Made by a program: the position numbers and the translations under genes. Below the pieces are notes generated by a model. That model was given only the letters and a program-made list of their open reading frames with translations, was not told where the DNA came from and did no database searches. Below, in pieces: positions 6,597 to 8,394 of a stretch of DNA of 8,394 bases. Source of the stretch: Thiosulfativibrio sp964387695 (GTDB lineage Bacteria; Pseudomonadota; Gammaproteobacteria; Thiomicrospirales; Thiomicrospiraceae); the NCBI GenBank assembly GCA_964387695.1, contig CAYLXI010000078.1, positions 1 to 8,394 of the forward strand, given 5' to 3'. The stretch's first letter is position 1, and each line of letters starts with the position of its first letter.

Positions 6597-6624
6597 TTGC
6601 GATAAAACAAAAACTGCGTAACCT
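6597..6624 (+). promoter_or_regulatory. Possible sigma-70 promoter for soxX
   Basis: TTGCGA at 6597-6602 and TAACCT at 6619-6624 are 16 bases apart and could form a promoter about 90 bases ahead of soxX. A second possibility lies closer: TTGTAT at 6639-6644 with TATAAG at 6660-6665, spaced 15. Neither is a strong match. Apart from these and the repeat at 6634-6654, the 216-bp gap before soxX shows nothing recognisable. Confidence 0.28.
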
Positions 6625-6633
6625 ATCAAAACA

Positions 6634-6654
6634 AGGACTTGTATAACTTGTCCT
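6634..6654. repeat. Small inverted and direct repeats upstream of soxX
   Basis: AGGAC and GTCCT form 5-bp arms around an 11-base centre, and ACTTGT occurs twice (6637-6642 and 6646-6651) with a 9-base period. The site is about 60 bases before soxX, where an operator for a Sox regulator would be expected. No regulator gene is in the window. Confidence 0.3.
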
Positions 6655-6699
6655 AAAAATATAAGACCCTAAATAATGGGCATAGCCGAAAAGCACTTT

Positions 6700-6705
6700 A
6701 GGAGG
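6700..6705 (+). promoter_or_regulatory. Strong ribosome binding site fixing the soxX start
   Basis: AGGAGG, a full Shine-Dalgarno core, sits six bases before the ATG at 6712. It is the strongest ribosome site in the window and shows that the short signal-peptide frame is a true gene start, although that frame ends after 33 codons. Confidence 0.8.
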
Positions 6706-6711
6706 ATTAAC

Positions 6712-7109
6712 ATGTTTAAAACAAAAATGAAGAGATTCATGACTACTCTTGCTATTTCATCAGCCATTGTCTTTACAACAGTTGGAGTTCAAGCATCAGA
6801 AGTCTCAGTTTAAACAAAGAAGAGGTAAGTGTAAGCAATCTAGACATTGGAAAACAACTATCTTTTAGTCGATCAAAAGGTAATTGTTTAGCTTGCCACG
6901 CAATTAAAGGAGGAAAGCTAGCTGGAACAACAGGACCTCCTCTCATTGTAATGCAAGCTCGCTACAAGAGTCGACAAATTCTGCGCGACAAGATTTGGGG
7001 AACCCCTGAAACTCAAATCGAAAATAGCATGATGCCTCCATTCGGACAACATGGAGTTTTAACGGAAAAAGAAATCGACTTAATTACCGATTTTATTTAT
7101 TCTTTATAG
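6712..7109 (+). pseudogene. soxX: soxX, cytochrome c subunit of SoxAX, interrupted by a frameshift
   Basis: SoxX is the small haem c subunit of periplasmic SoxAX, which couples thiosulfate to SoxYZ oxidatively. The first 33 codons encode a Sec signal peptide (MFKTKMKRFMTTLAISS, hydrophobic core, VQAS cleavage region) and end at TAA 6811-6813. The haem domain continues in the -1 frame: about 100 residues starting near SLNKEE, with the haem motif CLACH at 6885-6899, the segment MMPPFG with the likely axial methionine at 7029-7046, the typical SoxX ending LTEKEIDLITDFIYSL, and TAG at 7107. That frame has no usable start and no signal peptide. The change of frame lies at about 6798-6812; one extra base in TTTAAA (6809-6814) would restore one protein of about 131 residues. 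Conservation of both halves suggests a sequencing or assembly error or a very recent mutation. The neighbours soxY and soxZ support the identity. Confidence 0.85.
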
Positions 7110-7112
7110 AGA

Positions 7113-7134
7113 AGCCTTTGCATGATATTAGGCT
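7113..7134. repeat. Weak hairpin after soxX
   Basis: AGCCT at 7113-7117 pairs with AGGCT at 7130-7134 around a 12-base loop, starting four bases after the soxX stop. It is followed by A residues, not T, so it is not a convincing terminator for soxX. It might protect the message end. Confidence 0.3.
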
Positions 7135-7180
7135 AAAAAATTAAGGTATAACTTTTAAACATTAGACAAAAAACACTGAC

Positions 7181-7206
7181 AACAATTAAATGTTTATTGT
7201 TTTTTT
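7181..7206 (+). terminator. Possible weak terminator or attenuator between soxX and soxY
   Basis: AACAAT at 7181-7186 pairs with ATTGTT at 7196-7201 around a 9-base loop, and a run of seven T (7200-7206) overlaps its end. The position and T-run fit an intrinsic terminator, but the stem is short and AT-rich, so read-through is likely. The rest of the 202-bp gap is AT-rich and shows no clear promoter. Confidence 0.3.
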
Positions 7207-7311
7207 GACTAAAAAAAGTAGTTTTACCCTCATTTTATTAATCATTAAATATTGTGCAAAAGACCTCGTAACAACACTTTTTTATTAATCTTAATTGGAG
7301 TTTAAAACCTT

Positions 7312-7779
7312 ATGAAACGTAGATCATTCCTTAAGGGAACCCTTGCTACTGGTGTTGCTGCTGTTGCAGTAAATGCTGGTTTACTAATACCTTCTACCGT
7401 TCTTGCTGACTGGAACTCAAAAGCCTTTGGTGCTAAAACCATTGATGACGCATTAATAGCTGCCTACGGGACGGCAGAAATATCAGCCTCTGACGATGTC
7501 AAACTGAAAGCCCCCGCTATTGCTGAAAACGGGGCAGTAACACCTATTACTGTTGACGCATCTGGGCTAGCTGACATTGAGTCTATTTCAATTATTGCAA
7601 GCAAAAACCCTATGCCTTTAGTTTGTAAATACAGTTTTAATGAAGGGGCATTAGGATTTGTTTCTACCCGTATTAAAATGGGAGAAACCCAAAATGTTAT
7701 TGCTATTGCAAAAGCAGGCGGAAAGCTCTTTAAAACCGAACAAGAAGTGAAAGTAACCATCGGTGGTTGTGGAGGTTAA
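7312..7779 (+). CDS. soxY: SoxY, sulfur-carrier subunit of the SoxYZ complex
   Basis: SoxY is the periplasmic protein on which thiosulfate-derived sulfur is held covalently while SoxAX, SoxB and other Sox enzymes act on it. The 155-residue precursor has a twin-arginine signal, MKRRSFLKG, followed by a hydrophobic segment ending at about VLA (30-32), consistent with export of folded SoxY together with SoxZ, which lacks its own signal. The C-terminus is GGCGG, with Cys153 on the flexible arm that carries the substrate. The length is typical. GGAG lies 11 bases before the ATG, a rather long but usable spacing. soxZ follows after 59 bp, the standard pairing. The 202 bp upstream, with a possible weak terminator, may mean soxYZ has its own promoter apart from soxX. 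Confidence 0.97.
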   Translation: MKRRSFLKGTLATGVAAVAVNAGLLIPSTVLADWNSKAFGAKTIDDALIAAYGTAEISASDDVKLKAPAIAENGAVTPITVDASGLADIESISIIASKNPMPLVCKYSFNEGALGFVSTRIKMGETQNVIAIAKAGGKLFKTEQEVKVTIGGCGG

Positions 7780-7838
7780 GATCTCCTCACTAACTAATCG
7801 TTATTAATGAATTGCAAAAAAATACAAAAGGAATAAAC

Positions 7839-8150
7839 ATGTCAATCAGAATCAGAATGCGTGGAAAATCTAGAGATGGTGTCGCTGAAATTAAAGCACT
7901 TATCAAACATCCAATGGAAACGGGTGTTCGCATAAACAACAAAACGGGTAAACCACATCCCGCTAAGTTTATTGATACCGCTGCTGTTGCCGTCAATGGC
8001 ACAACTGTAGTAAACGCCCAATGGTCTGGTGCGGTTTCAGCTAATCCATACATGGCTGTTAAAGTTAATGCTAGTGCTGGTGATGAAATAGTTATTTCAC
8101 TATCAGACAATACAGGTGAAGCTGGCACAAAGACTCTTGTTTTAAAATAG
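7839..8150 (+). CDS. soxZ: SoxZ, partner subunit of the SoxYZ complex
   Basis: SoxZ forms the heterodimer with SoxY that presents the sulfur-carrying cysteine to the Sox enzymes in the periplasm. This 103-residue protein begins MSIRIRMRGKSRDG and contains the family stretch IKALIKHPMETG at 24-35, followed by a beta-rich immunoglobulin-like region, including VNAQWSGAVSANPY, where it packs on SoxY. The length is usual for SoxZ. The ATG at 7839 is chosen because AAAGGA lies about seven bases upstream and the usual SoxZ N-terminus starts there; an in-frame TTG at 7812 would add nine unlikely residues. It has no signal peptide and no cysteine, as expected for a subunit exported together with SoxY. 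No soxA or soxB follows in the next 240 bases. Confidence 0.97.
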   Translation: MSIRIRMRGKSRDGVAEIKALIKHPMETGVRINNKTGKPHPAKFIDTAAVAVNGTTVVNAQWSGAVSANPYMAVKVNASAGDEIVISLSDNTGEAGTKTLVLK

Positions 8151-8161
8151 TTTAAAATTAC

Positions 8162-8189
8162 TTCCTACCTTCTTCTTTTGAGGTAGGAA
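8162..8189. terminator. Hairpin after soxZ, probable end of the sox transcript
   Basis: TTCCTACCT at 8162-8170 pairs perfectly with AGGTAGGAA at 8181-8189 around a 10-base loop, 11 bases after the soxZ stop. This is a stable 9-bp stem in the right place for a terminator, but the following bases (TAACCC then A-rich) give no T-run. It may terminate inefficiently or stabilise the soxYZ message end. Confidence 0.5.
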
Positions 8190-8218
8190 TAACCCAAAAA
8201 TATAATCACCAAATACTC

Positions 8219-8238
8219 AATCAGAGAGGTTTCTGATT
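8219..8238. repeat. Second hairpin downstream of soxZ
   Basis: AATCAGA at 8219-8225 pairs with TCTGATT at 8232-8238 around a six-base loop. It lies in the gap between convergent genes and has no T-run. It may add to the transcript-end structure of the preceding hairpin. Confidence 0.35.
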
Positions 8239-8322
8239 AAGTCAGATTAAATACACATAGTGCTAAAATTTAGCTTCAATAATCATTTACTGTGCTCTAT
8301 AGACATCAACAAGGGCTATACA

Positions 8323-8352
8323 CTTAGCTTAAGGAAGAGCTTAATAACTAAG
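8323..8352. terminator. Hairpin between soxZ and the convergent partial gene
   Basis: CTTAG at 8323-8327 pairs with CTAAG at 8348-8352, and TTAAG at 8329-8333 with CTTAA at 8340-8344, around a GAAGAG loop with small bulges. It begins one base after the stop codon of the minus-strand partial gene at the right edge, where a terminator for that gene is expected. On the plus strand it is followed by the T-rich ATTATTTTATA, so it could act in both directions. Confidence 0.4.
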
Positions 8353-8353
8353 A

Positions 8354-8394
8354 TTATTTTATACTGGCTAAACGAGCCGATATTTTCACTGCAA
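8354..8394 (-). CDS. C-terminal end of an unidentified gene entering from the right edge
   Basis: On the minus strand, the last 12 codons before a TAA stop (8356-8354) read AVKISARLASIK. The composition is that of an ordinary protein end, and a hairpin follows the stop directly. The gene would converge on soxZ with about 200 bp between them. The fragment is too short to identify, and a chance open stretch of this length cannot be excluded. Confidence 0.35.
   Translation of the reverse strand, partial: AVKISARLASIK

Noticed and set aside
6809..6815. TTTAAAC at the soxX frame break resembles the classical -1 ribosomal slippery heptamer, suggesting programmed frameshifting.
   Set aside because: In the incoming signal-peptide frame the triplets are GTT TAA, so the heptamer is in the wrong phase for simultaneous slippage, and GTT re-pairs poorly one base back. 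I see no clear stimulatory hairpin directly downstream. A one-base indel is simpler.
6813..6900. Re-initiation after the TAA could make a separate SoxX haem-domain protein.
   Set aside because: The haem frame has no ATG, GTG or TTG before the haem motif, and such a product would lack a signal peptide, so it could not reach the periplasm for haem attachment.
7205..7233. TTGACT at 7205-7210 as a -35 box for a soxYZ promoter.
   Set aside because: No acceptable -10 hexamer lies 15-19 bases downstream, so the -35 match alone is not enough.
7812..7838. Upstream TTG start for soxZ adding nine residues.
   Set aside because: SoxZ proteins normally begin at MSIRIR-like sequence, and the AAGGA ribosome site fits the ATG at 7839.
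7464..8128. Minus-strand open frames antisense to soxY (7464-7760) and soxZ (7790-8128).
   Set aside because: SoxY and SoxZ are unmistakable on the plus strand. The antisense frames are by-products of codon usage without ribosome sites.

Overview
The window looks like a piece of chromosome from an AT-rich, sulfur-oxidising gammaproteobacterium. The combination of soxXYZ, a TusA-family protein with a DsrE2-type protein, and low GC (high 30s percent by eye) resembles the SUP05/Thioglobus group and its relatives that are symbionts of deep-sea mussels and clams. That placement is inferred from gene content and protein style, not from a database match.

Left part (84-4868, all on the minus strand): read in the direction of transcription, the order is tusA-like, dsrE2-like, galU, pgi and a UDP-glucose dehydrogenase-like gene. 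tusA and dsrE2 overlap, dsrE2 and galU are 24 bp apart, galU and pgi are separated by about 150 bp that hold a long inverted repeat, and pgi and the dehydrogenase-like gene overlap as ATGA. The first two genes belong to cytoplasmic sulfur trafficking. The last three belong to hexose-phosphate and UDP-sugar metabolism. The dehydrogenase-like protein is full length but has lost the active-site cysteine and most NAD-binding signatures of its family, so its annotation by similarity is probably misleading.

Middle (4869-6495): a divergent promoter region carries a short inverted repeat related to the one between galU and pgi, and a tandem 10-bp repeat. It leads into a secreted M48 metalloprotease of the BepA type on the plus strand.

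Right part (6712-8150, plus strand): soxX, soxY and soxZ of the periplasmic thiosulfate-oxidising Sox system. SoxYZ carries the sulfur substrate and SoxX is a haem c subunit of SoxAX. As written, soxX is broken: its signal peptide and its haem domain are in different frames. No soxA follows. After soxZ come hairpins and the last 12 codons of an unidentified gene on the minus strand, entering from the right edge.

Taken together, thiosulfate sulfur handled outside the cytoplasm by Sox and sulfur carried inside by TusA/DsrE2 are encoded on either side of an envelope-protease gene. The most interesting points are the degenerate UDP-glucose dehydrogenase homologue, the soxX frame break and the related inverted repeats. 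I see no mobile-element genes, CRISPR arrays, rRNA or tRNA.
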